DNA of 64,000 nt, taken from Pectobacterium peruviense. GTDB taxonomy: Bacteria > Pseudomonadota > Gammaproteobacteria > Enterobacterales > Enterobacteriaceae. The DNA is taken from the NCBI RefSeq assembly GCF_002847345.1, contig NZ_LXFV01000030.1, forward strand, positions 23,257 to 87,256, in the 5' to 3' direction. The notes beneath the pieces were generated by a model. That model was not told the origin of the DNA. It saw only the letters and a program-made list of their open reading frames with translations, and did no database searches. Of the stretch, positions 27,639 through 37,674 are shown piece after piece. Position numbers and translations under genes: made by a program. Each line of letters begins with the position of its first letter. The stretch's first letter is position 1.

Positions 27639-29657
27639 TTACTTCACCTGTTTACGCAACAGATAAACAAAGTAAGGCGCACCGATAAACGTCGCGAGCA
27701 GCCCTGCCGGAATCTGCGCCGGAAAGAGGATCATCCGGCCAAACCAGTCCGCAATCACCATCAGCGCTCCGCCAATCAGCGCAGAGCTGGCGATTTGCGG
27801 CAACACACGGCTAAAGCCCAGCATCCGTGCCATATGTGGTGCCATGAGGCCCACAAAGCTCATCGGCCCAACCATCATGGTTGCCATTGCAGTCAGCACC
27901 GAAGCCAACAGCAAAACCAGCAGGCGAACTGGCGTGACGGCCACGCCAAGCGATCTGGCAGTTGTAGTACCAAGCGGCAGAATACGCAGCCAGCGCTGAC
28001 AGAGCGGGACGATCAACAGCAGCAGAATCGCGATCGCTGCCGTGCGTATCGCATCTACAGGTTCGACCGCATAGGTTGATCCCGACAGCCAGGTCAGTAC
28101 GGTGCCCATACGCGGATCGCCACTGGCTAACAGCAGCGCGATCACGGTAGAGAACGCCATACTCAGCGCGATCCCCGCCAGCAGCATACGCTGCGTGGAG
28201 AAACCGCCTCGTCCGGCGATAATCACCATGACCAACAGTGTCAATGCTGCCCCCGCGCTACCTGCCGGAAGCAGCCACACGAACGCGTTGCTGGGGATGA
28301 AGAACAGTAAAATAATGACGCCAAACGATGCGCCGGAGCTAATCCCCAGCACTTCCGGACTTCCCATCGGGTTACCCGTTAATTTCTGTATTAGCGTTCC
28401 CGCTACCGCCAGCATGACCCCAGCGGTTAGCGCAGCCAGAACTCGAGGCCAGCGCCATGAAAGCAGTTGCGCTAACACATCGCCACCGCCCCACTGCCAA
28501 CCTTCCGCATCTTTCCCCAACATCAACGCCGTGATAATCACCATTCCCAGCAGCATGACGCCGAGCAGCAGCCACTTTCCCCACAGGCTACGTTCGAGTG
28601 TCGGCGTGCTATTACTGTCGACCATCGCGGGTTGGCCGCTATTACGCAGACGCGGCAGTAGCCACAGTAACAGCGGCGCGCCAATCAGCGCCGTTGCCGC
28701 GCCCGTTGGTACGTCAAGCCACACCCGGTTCAGCCAGATCACGCCCTGATCGGTGACACCGAGCAGCAGCGCTCCCAGCAGCGGGGCTAATAAGAGTCGG
28801 TGCAGTAAACGCCGTGCACCCAGCATTTTCGCCAGCAGCGGCGCAAACAGGCCGATAAAACCGATAATGCCCGCCGCATTCACCAACTGCGCACACAGGA
28901 AAATCCCCAACCCAAGCGCGCTCAAGCGTGCCAGCGACAGCCCAAGTCCCAGATTACGCGCAACGCCGTCATCCAGTCCCAGCAGCGTTAGCGGACGAAT
29001 CAGAAGCAGCGCCAGACAGAAACACACCAGAAGACGCGGGAGAACAAACTGCACATTGCTCCAGTCCTGCTGGTTCAGCACGCCGCTGCTCCACAAGAAT
29101 AAGCCTTGAAGCTGTTCATGATGGAAGAGCACCAGCAGTTGATTGACCGCGCTGCAGTAGAAACTCAGCACCAGCCCCGCCAGTATCAGCGTCACTGGTG
29201 ATAATCGCTTGCCCCAGGCAACGCCAAACACCAGTGCGCCAACCATCAGCGCACCGATCATCGCAGCGGCCTGCTGGATCCATTCGCCACCGGGCAGTGC
29301 CCACAGGGTTACCACCGTGATGCCTAGCTGTGCACCTGTGGCGATCCCCAGCGTTGACGGCTCAGCCAGCGGATTACGTAAGACCTGCTGGAACAGCACG
29401 CCACACAGCCCCAGCCCTGCACCAATCAGCGGCGCCAGCACCATGCGCGGTAACAGGCTGTAGTGGAACAGAAGCTGCTGCATGTTGTTCAAAGCGGGCT
29501 GTGTCAGCGCCTCAAACCACTGCGATACAGGTAATTGCTGCTGCAAATTGTAGCTGCCCATCCCCAGAATCACGAGCAGCAGAAAACCAATTAAAACAAT
29601 GGGAAGTACCAATGGGTGCACAGTACGCTTGTGCGCGATAGACAAAGAATTAGGCAT
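27639..29657 (-). CDS. fhuB: Ferric hydroxamate ABC transporter permease FhuB
   Basis: A 672-residue double-length permease made of two homologous FecCD-like halves (about 1-330 and 350-672) with some 20 membrane segments. Each half carries the ATPase-contact Gly region (RNPLAEPSTLGIATGA; GNPMGSPEVLGISSGA). It imports ferric siderophores of the hydroxamate type with FhuC and FhuD. The ATG overlaps the 3' end of fhuD by 8 bp. Confidence 0.96.
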   Translation of the reverse strand: MPNSLSIAHKRTVHPLVLPIVLIGFLLLVILGMGSYNLQQQLPVSQWFEALTQPALNNMQQLLFHYSLLPRMVLAPLIGAGLGLCGVLFQQVLRNPLAEPSTLGIATGAQLGITVVTLWALPGGEWIQQAAAMIGALMVGALVFGVAWGKRLSPVTLILAGLVLSFYCSAVNQLLVLFHHEQLQGLFLWSSGVLNQQDWSNVQFVLPRLLVCFCLALLLIRPLTLLGLDDGVARNLGLGLSLARLSALGLGIFLCAQLVNAAGIIGFIGLFAPLLAKMLGARRLLHRLLLAPLLGALLLGVTDQGVIWLNRVWLDVPTGAATALIGAPLLLWLLPRLRNSGQPAMVDSNSTPTLERSLWGKWLLLGVMLLGMVIITALMLGKDAEGWQWGGGDVLAQLLSWRWPRVLAALTAGVMLAVAGTLIQKLTGNPMGSPEVLGISSGASFGVIILLFFIPSNAFVWLLPAGSAGAALTLLVMVIIAGRGGFSTQRMLLAGIALSMAFSTVIALLLASGDPRMGTVLTWLSGSTYAVEPVDAIRTAAIAILLLLIVPLCQRWLRILPLGTTTARSLGVAVTPVRLLVLLLASVLTAMATMMVGPMSFVGLMAPHMARMLGFSRVLPQIASSALIGGALMVIADWFGRMILFPAQIPAGLLATFIGAPYFVYLLRKQVK

Positions 29658-30576
29658 GATTTCTCGCCTCCAATGCCTGATTCAATATGCGGCAAAAGCG
29701 CATCGCCGAGAGCGTTCCACCATACAGCCAAACGGCAGGCACACGCTGTAAACGCTGTTGACGCACAAATGGCATGGCCTGCCAGAGCGGATTATTATCA
29801 AGCTGCGCGCTGATGGCGCTATCGCCATGTTCGAAGCAGAGCACATTGGCATCACCGATTTCCACCAGACGTTCAATGCCCACAATCGTACTGCCCCAGA
29901 AGCTGGTTTCACCCTGCCAGGCATTCTCTATCCCGACATGATCCATCACTTCCTGAAAAAGACTGTTCTTGGCGATGATCAGTACATGACGGCTATCGAT
30001 CAGCGTGATGAGCAACAGCGGCCGCTCGGTATACGGCTGAAGCGTGATTTTTTCCTGCTGGAGAAACTGCGACAACTCCGTCAGATGCCGTTCTCCGGCC
30101 GCCTTCATATTTAGCGCATCGGCCAGTTTCATCACTGAGGTCTGTGCCGATGTCAGCGGTTTTCCCTGTTCGCTGCTAAACCCAAAGCCTAGAAGCGGAG
30201 AAATGCGGGACATTTTCGCGACCGAAGGGCCATAACCTTCAGAGTAAAGAATCATGGATGGGCGAATCTGCGTCAGCAACTCAAGGTTAGGCTCAGTACG
30301 TAACCCCACATCAATCACTGACTCTGGCAACGCAGGCTCTTTCACCCACAGGTTGTAATTATGCTTATCGGCAATCGCGAAGGGCGTAATGCCCAACGCC
30401 AGAAGCAGTTCAACAGGCAACCATTCCAGCGCCACAATACGGCTTAAATCAGGAAAAACACGTGTTGCGCCTCTGCTCGCCGCCGAATAAACCAGCGGCG
30501 ACAGCAGCAACGCCGTCAATAGACGACGGCGTTGCGGATCGGGGGAATGCGGGGAAGAAAAAAATTCAGGCATCAT
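29650..30576 (-). CDS. fhuD: Periplasmic ferric hydroxamate-binding protein FhuD
   Basis: About 308 residues, class III binding protein. The N-terminus has a Tat-like signal (QRRRLLTALLLSP), as in E. coli FhuD. ATG 30576 (or the tandem ATG 30573) is chosen because it follows the fhuC stop by 16 bp; the longer reading frame would begin inside fhuC. It transfers ferrichrome-type complexes to FhuB. Confidence 0.93.
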   Translation of the reverse strand: MMPEFFSSPHSPDPQRRRLLTALLLSPLVYSAASRGATRVFPDLSRIVALEWLPVELLLALGITPFAIADKHNYNLWVKEPALPESVIDVGLRTEPNLELLTQIRPSMILYSEGYGPSVAKMSRISPLLGFGFSSEQGKPLTSAQTSVMKLADALNMKAAGERHLTELSQFLQQEKITLQPYTERPLLLITLIDSRHVLIIAKNSLFQEVMDHVGIENAWQGETSFWGSTIVGIERLVEIGDANVLCFEHGDSAISAQLDNNPLWQAMPFVRQQRLQRVPAVWLYGGTLSAMRFCRILNQALEARNHA

Positions 30577-30592
30577 TAGCAGGTAAACCGAG

Positions 30593-31390
30593 TTAACAAA
30601 CGAAGCTGACCGGTGCGCCACCAGCCGGATGAGGTAGAATGCCCATAGGAATGCCGTAGATACTTTCCAGCACATCCCCTTGCATCAGCGCGACAGGCTC
30701 ACCCTGCGCAATCATTTTACCGCCGCGCAATGCCACCAGATGATCGCAGTAACGAGCAGCCATATTGATATCATGCAGCACCGCAATCACGGTGATGGCA
30801 CGCTCGTGGCTCATGCGCTGAATCAGGGCCAGAACCTCAACCTGATGCGCAATATCCAGTGCAGAAGTCGGTTCATCTAACAGCAGGCAGCGGCTGTCCT
30901 GCGCCACCGTCATCGCCAGCCAGGCTCGCTGCCGTTCACCGCCGGACAGACTATCCACCAGACGGTTAGCAAACGGCTTTAATCCCACCAGCGTGATGGC
31001 CTCTTCGACCTTTTCCCGATCGGCGCTGCCGAAACGGCCTAATGCACCATGCCACGGATAGCGCCCCACGGCGACTAGCTCGCGCACGGTCATCCCTTCT
31101 GCGGCAGGAAGCTGCTGCGGCAAATAGGCAACCTGACGGGCGAACAATTTGCTGTCCCAGCTTCCGGTCGCCTGTTCACCCAACAGCGCGGTACCGCTGC
31201 TGGCAGGCTGATGGCGACCCAGAATTTTCAGCAATGTCGATTTGCCTGAGCCATTGTGCCCAATCAGACCACACACTTTCCCCACCGGAAACGTGATCGA
31301 TAACGGGTGTAGCAGCGTGCGTCCGGCGACGGAAAAGCTCACGTCATCCAGTCTGTAGGTGGTATCAGGCAGTACAGTTTGATTTTGCAT
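30593..31390 (-). CDS. fhuC: Ferric hydroxamate ABC transporter ATPase FhuC
   Basis: 265 residues, with Walker A GHNGSGKST, signature LSGGERQRAW and Walker B LLLDEPTSALD. It begins MQNQTVLPDTTY, matching E. coli MQEYTNHSDTTF; an in-frame GTG lies 24 bases upstream. First gene of fhuCDB. A Fur-like box lies about 100 bases upstream. Unlike E. coli, the receptor gene fhuA is not between mrcB and fhuC. Confidence 0.95.
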   Translation of the reverse strand: MQNQTVLPDTTYRLDDVSFSVAGRTLLHPLSITFPVGKVCGLIGHNGSGKSTLLKILGRHQPASSGTALLGEQATGSWDSKLFARQVAYLPQQLPAAEGMTVRELVAVGRYPWHGALGRFGSADREKVEEAITLVGLKPFANRLVDSLSGGERQRAWLAMTVAQDSRCLLLDEPTSALDIAHQVEVLALIQRMSHERAITVIAVLHDINMAARYCDHLVALRGGKMIAQGEPVALMQGDVLESIYGIPMGILPHPAGGAPVSFVC

Positions 31391-31491
31391 AGCGCTTTTG
31401 ATTTTTAATGTCACGGACGGAAAGGGGTTAAGCGGCGATCGCTATTCCCGTAACTATCGAACCAGACCCATAACGATCAAGCTAAAAGAGA

Positions 31492-31510
31492 ACGATAATG
31501 ATTACGATAA
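31492..31510. promoter_or_regulatory. Fur-like box upstream of fhuCDB
   Basis: Plus-strand ACGATAATGATTACGATAA; on the minus strand TAATCATTATC matches the right part of the Fur consensus almost exactly. It is placed about 100 bp before fhuC, as expected for iron repression. Confidence 0.7.
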
Positions 31511-31716
31511 AGGCAGCATGATAGGCGCAACAGAATGCCAATCGCAAGACTTTTACCTGTCAGCGCCAGAATGGCATGACAGGTAAAGCGGTATCAGGCA
31601 GGATGTGGTACTCGCCCCAAAATAGCAGATAAAAAAAACACCACAGATTCAGCCTATTAGGCACATTTTATGCCACTATTGAGGCGGTTTCGTGCGCGAT
31701 AATACCGTTATTTTCA

Positions 31717-31886
31717 TGCTACCTTGTAGCACGCGCCCGACATAGTGGGCTACGCCAGCCCCCTATGAACCCCAGCTTTTGCCGGGAATTATGCCGCTAA
31801 AGCGGTGCCTTCGTCGGTATCAAGCTTAACGGACCGCTTGCGACACGTTCCTGACGTGACGCAAGCTTTCGCCGCGTCCATGCGGC
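31717..31886 (-). ncRNA. Candidate structured RNA or palindrome cluster between mrcB and fhuC
   Basis: Six hairpins follow one another: 31717-31731, 31741-31767 (two 5-bp blocks with one mismatch), 31771-31786, 31794-31805, 31836-31866 (GCTTGCG-A-CACGT stem) and 31871-31886. Read on the minus strand, the loops of the last two are CAGGA and ATGGAC, with further AGGA motifs upstream (about 31890-31950). This resembles RsmA/CsrA binding-site architecture. No clear promoter or terminator was found, so it could instead be part of the mrcB-fhuC transcript or a dispersed repeat. The remainder of the 612-base gap 31391-32002 holds the Fur-like box and no gene. Confidence 0.35.
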
Positions 31887-32002
31887 TCATCCTAAGCCTG
31901 CTATCTCCTCAGCATAATTTTTTACGCCGGATAACGACAAAACACGTGATGCTCCTGTCTTTGTCTATAAGAGACAATAGATTAACCGGGGGCTGTGAGA
32001 GA

Positions 32003-34483
32003 TTATTGACCAAACATTTCTTTGATCCAGTCAGCGACGCCTTCGCCGTTTTGCTGGCCCTGCTGCGCGGAAGGCTGCGGCTGGCTAGCCTGACACAGTG
32101 CCTGCGGATTATCCGTCCAGACTGGCAAGACGCGTCCGGCGCTGCTGCCGTTGCAGATAAAGTTCCCGCTGGCATCCACCGTCATGGTCGTAATGCCTTC
32201 CGGCGGCGTCAACATCAACGGCAGCGGCGTTTGATTTTCCAGATAGCGACGATAAATCGTCAGCGCACCATTCGCCCCGGTCAGCTTGGCTGGGCCGTTG
32301 TTATCACGCCCTACCCAGCTAATCGCCACTTCTTTACCGTCAATTCCGGCAAACCAACTGTCGCGCAGATCATTGGTGGTACCGGTTTTTGCTGCCAGAT
32401 GATAATTCGGGAATTTCACCGCCAGTGACCGTGACGTACCGCGTTCAACCACCTGCTGCATGCCGTATAGCGTCAAATAGGCTGCCTGCGCCGGAACCGC
32501 TCGTTCAGCCTGCGGGAAGCTTTGATACAACACCGTACCATCTTCCGCAATCACCGAACGCAGTGAGGAAAGTGGAGCACGATTGCCGCCGCTGGCGATC
32601 GTCTGGTATTCCTGCGCTACTTCCATCGGCGTGAGACTGATCGCCCCCAACAGCATCGCTGGTACAGTCTGAATCACGTTTTCGGGGATACCTAAACGCT
32701 TCAACGTTGCCGTGACCTGATCCAGCCCCACGGCCATCCCCAGATTGACGGTTGGGACGTTCAGCGAGTTTGCCAACGCATCGACTAACATGACGCGGCC
32801 ACGGAATTCACGATCGTAGTTCTTCGGCTGCCACAGTTGTCCGTTAGGCTGCTTGAGCGACAGTGGTTCATCTGCCAACAGGGTATTCAGACGATAGGTG
32901 TCCGGCTGGCTCAGTGCCGTCAGGTAAGTCGGTGGCTTCGCCAGCGATCCGACAGGACGACGCGCCTGTAGCGCACGGTTAAATCCGGCGTACTGCGTTT
33001 GAGCACCGCCAACCATCGCGCGGACTTCGCCACTGAAACGATCGACAATGACCATCGCTGCTTCGAGATCGCTAACATTACGCCCTGCACGCAGTGCCGG
33101 GACGCCCACTTCTACCGCTTTTTCCGCTGCATCCTGCGAGACGGGATCGAGCGTGGTAAAGACCTTCACGCCGGAGAGATCGTTAACTTTGTCGCCAAGC
33201 CGCTGTTGCAGCTCCTGACGCACCATCTGCATAAACGCGGGCTGAGGACTGATTACGCCGCCTTTCGGCTGTACGCCCAGCGGACGCGCACTCAGCATGT
33301 TGTACAGGTCGGCATCAATCACCTGCTGATTCTGCAACAGGCGCAGCACCAGATTACGTCGCTCTAACGTAATATCTGGGTTACGCCACGGGTTGTATAG
33401 CGACGCCCCTTTCACCATCCCCACCAGCAGTGCCTGCTGATCGAGACTCAGTTCATTCACCGGACGACCAAAGTAATACAGGCTGGCAAGTGGGAAACCG
33501 CGTATCTGATCGTTACCGCTCTGACCGAGGTATACCTCGTTAAGATACAGTTCAAGGATACGATCCTTGCTGTAGCGATAATCCATGATCAGCGCCATAT
33601 AGGCTTCGTTGGCTTTACGCCACAGCGAACGTTCGTTAGTCAGGAACAGGTTCTTCACCAACTGTTGCGTCAGCGTACTCCCCCCCTGCACTGCTCGTCC
33701 CGCCGTGATGTTCGCTAAAAACGCACGACCAATCGAGTACAGGCTGATGCCATCGTGCTCATAGAAATGACGGTCTTCGGTCGCCACCAGCGTATCCACT
33801 AACAGATCGGGGAAACCAGCACGTGGCACAAACAAACGCTGTTCGCCATTCGGCGACTGCATCATGGTGATCAGTTTTGGATCGAGACGGAAAAAGCCGA
33901 AGTTACGCTGATTGTCCAGATTCTGGATCTGCGACAGACGATCGTTGGCAAACGTCAGGCGCGCCTGAATCTGCCCTTCTTTCCCATCAGGGAAATCAAA
34001 CGGACGGCGCAACATATCGATACTGTTGCCACGCACGCTGAATTCGCCCGGACGAGTAATACGGCTCACCTGACGGTATTGCATACCTTCCAGCAGGCTA
34101 ATCATCTCTTTCTGGCTATAGGCCATGCCAGGCTCGAGGTTGACCATGCGGCCATAGACGGCAGCCGGCAACTGCCAGACTTTGCCTTCAATACGGCTGC
34201 GAATCTGGCTGTCGAGATAGACGCCATAGATCGCCATCGCTACGGCAAAGATCAGGAACAGCTTGATCGCCAGCCCCAGCCAGCGCCGTCTTCTTTGCGA
34301 TTTCCGCGTCATTTTGTCATCGCCGTCGTAATCATCATCGTCGTCATAGTCGTCCTGATAATCGTCATAGTCATCATCATCATAGTCGTCATCCCTGCGA
34401 CGTCGTATGGCCTGCTTGCGTTCAGGCTTACGTTTTGGCGCTTTCCCTTTACGTCCGATAGGTTCGCGGTCATCCCGAGACAT
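32003..34483 (-). CDS. mrcB: Bifunctional penicillin-binding protein 1b
   Basis: 826-residue class A PBP that polymerises and cross-links peptidoglycan. Order: cytoplasmic tail, one membrane span (about 68-90), UB2H domain, glycosyltransferase ([29 protein letters not shown]) and transpeptidase (SxxK in GSLAKP, KTGTTND). The tail carries a long Asp/Tyr tract (about residues 30-57), longer than the one in E. coli. The C-terminal Gln-rich end is shorter than in E. coli (844 aa total). GGAGAAG precedes the ATG. Confidence 0.97.
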   Translation of the reverse strand: MSRDDREPIGRKGKAPKRKPERKQAIRRRRDDDYDDDDYDDYQDDYDDDDDYDGDDKMTRKSQRRRRWLGLAIKLFLIFAVAMAIYGVYLDSQIRSRIEGKVWQLPAAVYGRMVNLEPGMAYSQKEMISLLEGMQYRQVSRITRPGEFSVRGNSIDMLRRPFDFPDGKEGQIQARLTFANDRLSQIQNLDNQRNFGFFRLDPKLITMMQSPNGEQRLFVPRAGFPDLLVDTLVATEDRHFYEHDGISLYSIGRAFLANITAGRAVQGGSTLTQQLVKNLFLTNERSLWRKANEAYMALIMDYRYSKDRILELYLNEVYLGQSGNDQIRGFPLASLYYFGRPVNELSLDQQALLVGMVKGASLYNPWRNPDITLERRNLVLRLLQNQQVIDADLYNMLSARPLGVQPKGGVISPQPAFMQMVRQELQQRLGDKVNDLSGVKVFTTLDPVSQDAAEKAVEVGVPALRAGRNVSDLEAAMVIVDRFSGEVRAMVGGAQTQYAGFNRALQARRPVGSLAKPPTYLTALSQPDTYRLNTLLADEPLSLKQPNGQLWQPKNYDREFRGRVMLVDALANSLNVPTVNLGMAVGLDQVTATLKRLGIPENVIQTVPAMLLGAISLTPMEVAQEYQTIASGGNRAPLSSLRSVIAEDGTVLYQSFPQAERAVPAQAAYLTLYGMQQVVERGTSRSLAVKFPNYHLAAKTGTTNDLRDSWFAGIDGKEVAISWVGRDNNGPAKLTGANGALTIYRRYLENQTPLPLMLTPPEGITTMTVDASGNFICNGSSAGRVLPVWTDNPQALCQASQPQPSAQQGQQNGEGVADWIKEMFGQ

Positions 34484-34585
34484 TACAATAACTTCTCCAT
34501 CAGGTTGTTCACGGCTATCTGCTCTGCGCTCAAGCCGCCTACTCTGTTTCCAGCCTCTTTTTTGGGAAAGCGGAAACGTCTGAAA

Positions 34586-37036
34586 TTAGTGATTCTGATA
34601 TTTCTTGGTACGTCGCGTTGGAGCCGTATTCGCTGGATCGTCAGGCCAGATATGCTTGGGGTAACGCCCCTTCATCTCTTTTTGCACCTCGCGGTACGTG
34701 CCTTGCCAAAACGCAGCTAAATCGCGCGTAATCTGTAGTGGACGCTGTGCTGGCGATAAAAGTTCCAACACTAGCGCCACACGACCTTCTGCCAGCAGCG
34801 GGCTCTGCTGCTCACCGAACATTTCCTGCATCCGTACCGACAGCACTGGTGGCTTATCGACATAATAAGCGATAGGCAAACGACTACCGCCGGGTGCCGT
34901 GTAGTGCGTGGGCAGTGCGCTATCCAGTCGCTGGCGCAGCGACCAATCCAACAGCCGCAGCAGCGCATCGCTCAAATTAATCTGGTGCAGCGCACGTAAA
35001 TCGCGCACGCCAGACAGTGACGGCTGCAACCAGATTTCCAGCGTTGCCAGTAGCGTGTCGTCGTCCACTTGCGGCCAGTCAACCTCGGGTAACCACTGGC
35101 AAGCACACTGTAGTCGCGCGCGTAGCTGCAACGCCACAGCGTCCCAATTTAATGCTTTAAGCCCTTGTTCCCGAATCCAGAATAGCATCGCCTGCTGTAA
35201 TGCCTCATCAGAAGGCTTATTCAATGGGCGCGTTCGCAGAATCAGGCAACCTATCTGGTCACGCTGGCTGGCGCGCAGAGTACCCTTTTCTTCGTCCCAG
35301 TGCACCACGTTACGTTCATTTATTAATCCAGATAACCGCCGTTCCAGCCGCTCAATATCCAGCGGCAACGCCAGTAGAATCCGCGCATCTGCGCTCTGGT
35401 TATTCTGCAACAGTGCTGGTGCCAGCAGCCACTCGTTACCTGACAACGCGTCATCCGCCGACATCATCGCGCCGCTACCGTTAGCCAGTTGGTAGCGTCC
35501 ATCCTGACTGCGCCGCCGGGCGATACGGTCAGGGAAAGCCTGCGCCAGCAGCCAGTCAGCTTCACCGCCATCAATATGCCCCGAGGTCGTCGATAAACGG
35601 CGTGTTAGATGTTTTGCCCGCCGCAACCAATGAGGGAGCGGGCGATGCAGCCAGTCAGCCAGATTGATCGACCCGCTACGCGGCGGCTCTTCGAGTATCG
35701 CCGCCAAACACCCTGCGGTCGCCAACGCATCTGAACCTTGCAGTGACGCGGCATACAACATCGTTGCCAGTCGGGCATCGCTGCCGAGTGCCGCAATCTT
35801 CCGCCCCTCAGCGGTCAACCGACCTTGGTCATCGGTAATACCAAGCTGGCGTAGTAATTGGCGTGCGGCATAAAGCGCAGGCGCCGGTGGCATATCCAGC
35901 CATGTGAGCTGCGCCACATCGGTACAGCCCCACTGTAATAAATCCAGCCAGACGCTGCTTAAATCACTATTCAGAATCTCGGCTTCACTTTGCACCGCGG
36001 CGCGCTCTGCCTGTTCGCGAGAGCACAGATGCCAGCAAATACCGGGACTTAAGCGCCCTGCTCGTCCCGCGCGCTGTACCATCGAGGCTTGACTGATTCG
36101 CTGCGTCACCAGCCGAGTCACGCCGCTTTTCACATCGAAGCTCGCCACGCGCTCAAGGCCACTGTCCACCACCAGACGGATACCTTCAATTGTCAGACTG
36201 GTTTCAGCGATGTTAGTGGCTAATACCACCTTACGGCGGCCCGGCACCGCAGGCAGAATGGCCTTTTGCTGTTCCGCCAGCGTCAAGGCGCCATATAAAG
36301 GACAAAGATCGGTCTCGCTCGACACGCTATTTTCCAGCAGCGCCTGCACGCGGCGAATTTCCGCCACGCCGGGTAAAAACAGCAGCAGCGAGCCGTCTTC
36401 TTCACTGAGCAAACGCCGCACCTGTCGCGCAACGCCCTCTTCCAAACGCTCCTGGCTATTTAGCGGTGCGTAACACCGTTCTACCGGATAACTACGGCCT
36501 TCGGAAACCACACAGACGGCTTCCGGCAAGAGCGCTGACAGCCGCACATTGTCGAGCGTCGCGGACATAATCAGCAGCTTTAAATCGTCACGCAGCCCCT
36601 GTTGCACATCCAGCAGCAGCGCCAATGCCAAATCGGCCTGCACGCTGCGCTCATGGAATTCATCAAGGATGATTAGCGCGACACCTTGCAGTTCCGCATC
36701 CTGTTGCAGCAAACGGGTCAACATGCCTTCGGTGACGACTTCCAGTTTCGTTGCACTGCTCACGCAAGTTTCCGAGCGCATCCGATAACCTATCGTTTGC
36801 CCCGGTTCTTCACCCAACTGTTGCGCCAAACGCCAGGCAACACTCTTCGCTGCCAGACGGCGTGGCTCTAGCATGATGATGCGCCCGTTCACGTTGCCCT
36901 GTTGCAGTAATTGCAACGGCAACCAGGTTGATTTCCCCGCCCCCGTTGGGGCATTGAGCAGCACCTGAGGCGCGGTATGTAGCGCCGTTATCACATCATC
37001 CAGCACGGCGCTGACGGGCGGTAAAATCACAGACAT
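34586..37036 (-). CDS. hrpB: ATP-dependent helicase HrpB
   Basis: An 816-residue DEAH/RHA-type helicase of unclear cellular role. Walker A APTGAGKST (30-38), DEFH box LDEFHERS, SAT, and motif VI QRAGRAGR are present, then the HrpB-specific C-terminal domain ending WPDDPANTAPTRRTKKY as in E. coli. GGAG directly abuts the ATG, so a GTG two codons later (37030) could be the true start. It is next to mrcB and divergent from thpR, as in E. coli. Confidence 0.95.
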   Translation of the reverse strand: MSVILPPVSAVLDDVITALHTAPQVLLNAPTGAGKSTWLPLQLLQQGNVNGRIIMLEPRRLAAKSVAWRLAQQLGEEPGQTIGYRMRSETCVSSATKLEVVTEGMLTRLLQQDAELQGVALIILDEFHERSVQADLALALLLDVQQGLRDDLKLLIMSATLDNVRLSALLPEAVCVVSEGRSYPVERCYAPLNSQERLEEGVARQVRRLLSEEDGSLLLFLPGVAEIRRVQALLENSVSSETDLCPLYGALTLAEQQKAILPAVPGRRKVVLATNIAETSLTIEGIRLVVDSGLERVASFDVKSGVTRLVTQRISQASMVQRAGRAGRLSPGICWHLCSREQAERAAVQSEAEILNSDLSSVWLDLLQWGCTDVAQLTWLDMPPAPALYAARQLLRQLGITDDQGRLTAEGRKIAALGSDARLATMLYAASLQGSDALATAGCLAAILEEPPRSGSINLADWLHRPLPHWLRRAKHLTRRLSTTSGHIDGGEADWLLAQAFPDRIARRRSQDGRYQLANGSGAMMSADDALSGNEWLLAPALLQNNQSADARILLALPLDIERLERRLSGLINERNVVHWDEEKGTLRASQRDQIGCLILRTRPLNKPSDEALQQAMLFWIREQGLKALNWDAVALQLRARLQCACQWLPEVDWPQVDDDTLLATLEIWLQPSLSGVRDLRALHQINLSDALLRLLDWSLRQRLDSALPTHYTAPGGSRLPIAYYVDKPPVLSVRMQEMFGEQQSPLLAEGRVALVLELLSPAQRPLQITRDLAAFWQGTYREVQKEMKGRYPKHIWPDDPANTAPTRRTKKYQNH

Positions 37037-37123
37037 CTCCGTATAAGGTTAACTTTCAGCGGCGAGCATTGTAGCATCTGGATGAATGTAGCACCGGATG
37101 GAATCAGAACAAGAGAGCGCACC

Positions 37124-37654
37124 ATGTCAGCCACCCGCCGCCTGTTTTTTGCCTTATCACTGCCGGAAACCACACAGCAAGAAATTATCCGCTGGCGTGC
37201 CGAACACTTTCCTCTGGAAGCGGGCCGCCCAGTTGCCGCAGCCAATCTGCATCTGACGCTGGCGTTTTTAGGCGATGTGAGTGAGCAAAAGGCGCAGGTC
37301 TTACAGACCTTAGCAAGCCGTATCCGCCAGCCCGCGTTTACCCTGACGCTGAATGACGCTGGACATTGGCCGCGTCCCGGTGTTGTCTGGCTGGGCTGCC
37401 GCCTTGCACCGCGCGGATTGTTACAGCTCGCGGAACTGTTGCGCTCTCAGGCTGCGCGCAACGGCTGCTATCAAACAGCATTGCCTTTTCACCCACATAT
37501 TACGTTATTGCGCGGTGCAACTCGCCCCGTGGCGATCCCCCCCGCTACGTTCAGTTGGCAGGCCGACATGACGCACTTTTCTCTTTATCAGTCTCTTTTC
37601 GACAACGGTAAAAACCGCTATCAAAAGCTGGAAAACTGGTCATTTATCAAATAA
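37124..37654 (+). CDS. thpR: RNA 2',3'-cyclic phosphodiesterase (LigT/2H family)
   Basis: A 176-residue 2H phosphoesterase with both catalytic HxT motifs, His43-Leu-Thr45 and His124-Ile-Thr126. It opens 2',3'-cyclic phosphates and in E. coli also has RNA ligase activity. ATG 37124 is chosen because it aligns with relatives (MSATRRLFFALSLP); an in-frame ATG at 37082 adds 14 unlikely residues. It is followed by sfsA 20 bp later. Confidence 0.93.
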   Translation: MSATRRLFFALSLPETTQQEIIRWRAEHFPLEAGRPVAAANLHLTLAFLGDVSEQKAQVLQTLASRIRQPAFTLTLNDAGHWPRPGVVWLGCRLAPRGLLQLAELLRSQAARNGCYQTALPFHPHITLLRGATRPVAIPPATFSWQADMTHFSLYQSLFDNGKNRYQKLENWSFIK

Positions 37655-37674
37655 ACGGTTAGAACAGGATACTT

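Noticed and set aside
28102..28749. Long plus-strand frame opposite fhuB
   Set aside because: Antisense shadow of a high-GC membrane protein gene; the composition is Ser/Pro/Ala-rich without any domain.
31962..31978. TTGTCTCTTATAGACAA-like sequence resembling an IS50 end
   Set aside because: A partial match only, with no transposase, no second inverted end and no target duplication nearby.
31805..32428. Plus-strand frame of 207 codons starting in the mrcB-fhuC gap
   Set aside because: Most of it lies antisense to the mrcB 3' end and the N-terminal part covers hairpins. No ribosome binding site or recognisable domain.
34079..34720. Plus-strand frame with a long Ile/Val run that looks like a membrane protein
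   Set aside because: It is the reverse complement of the Asp/Tyr tract of PBP1b; GAC and GAT codons read backwards as GTC and ATC. mrcB itself is certain.
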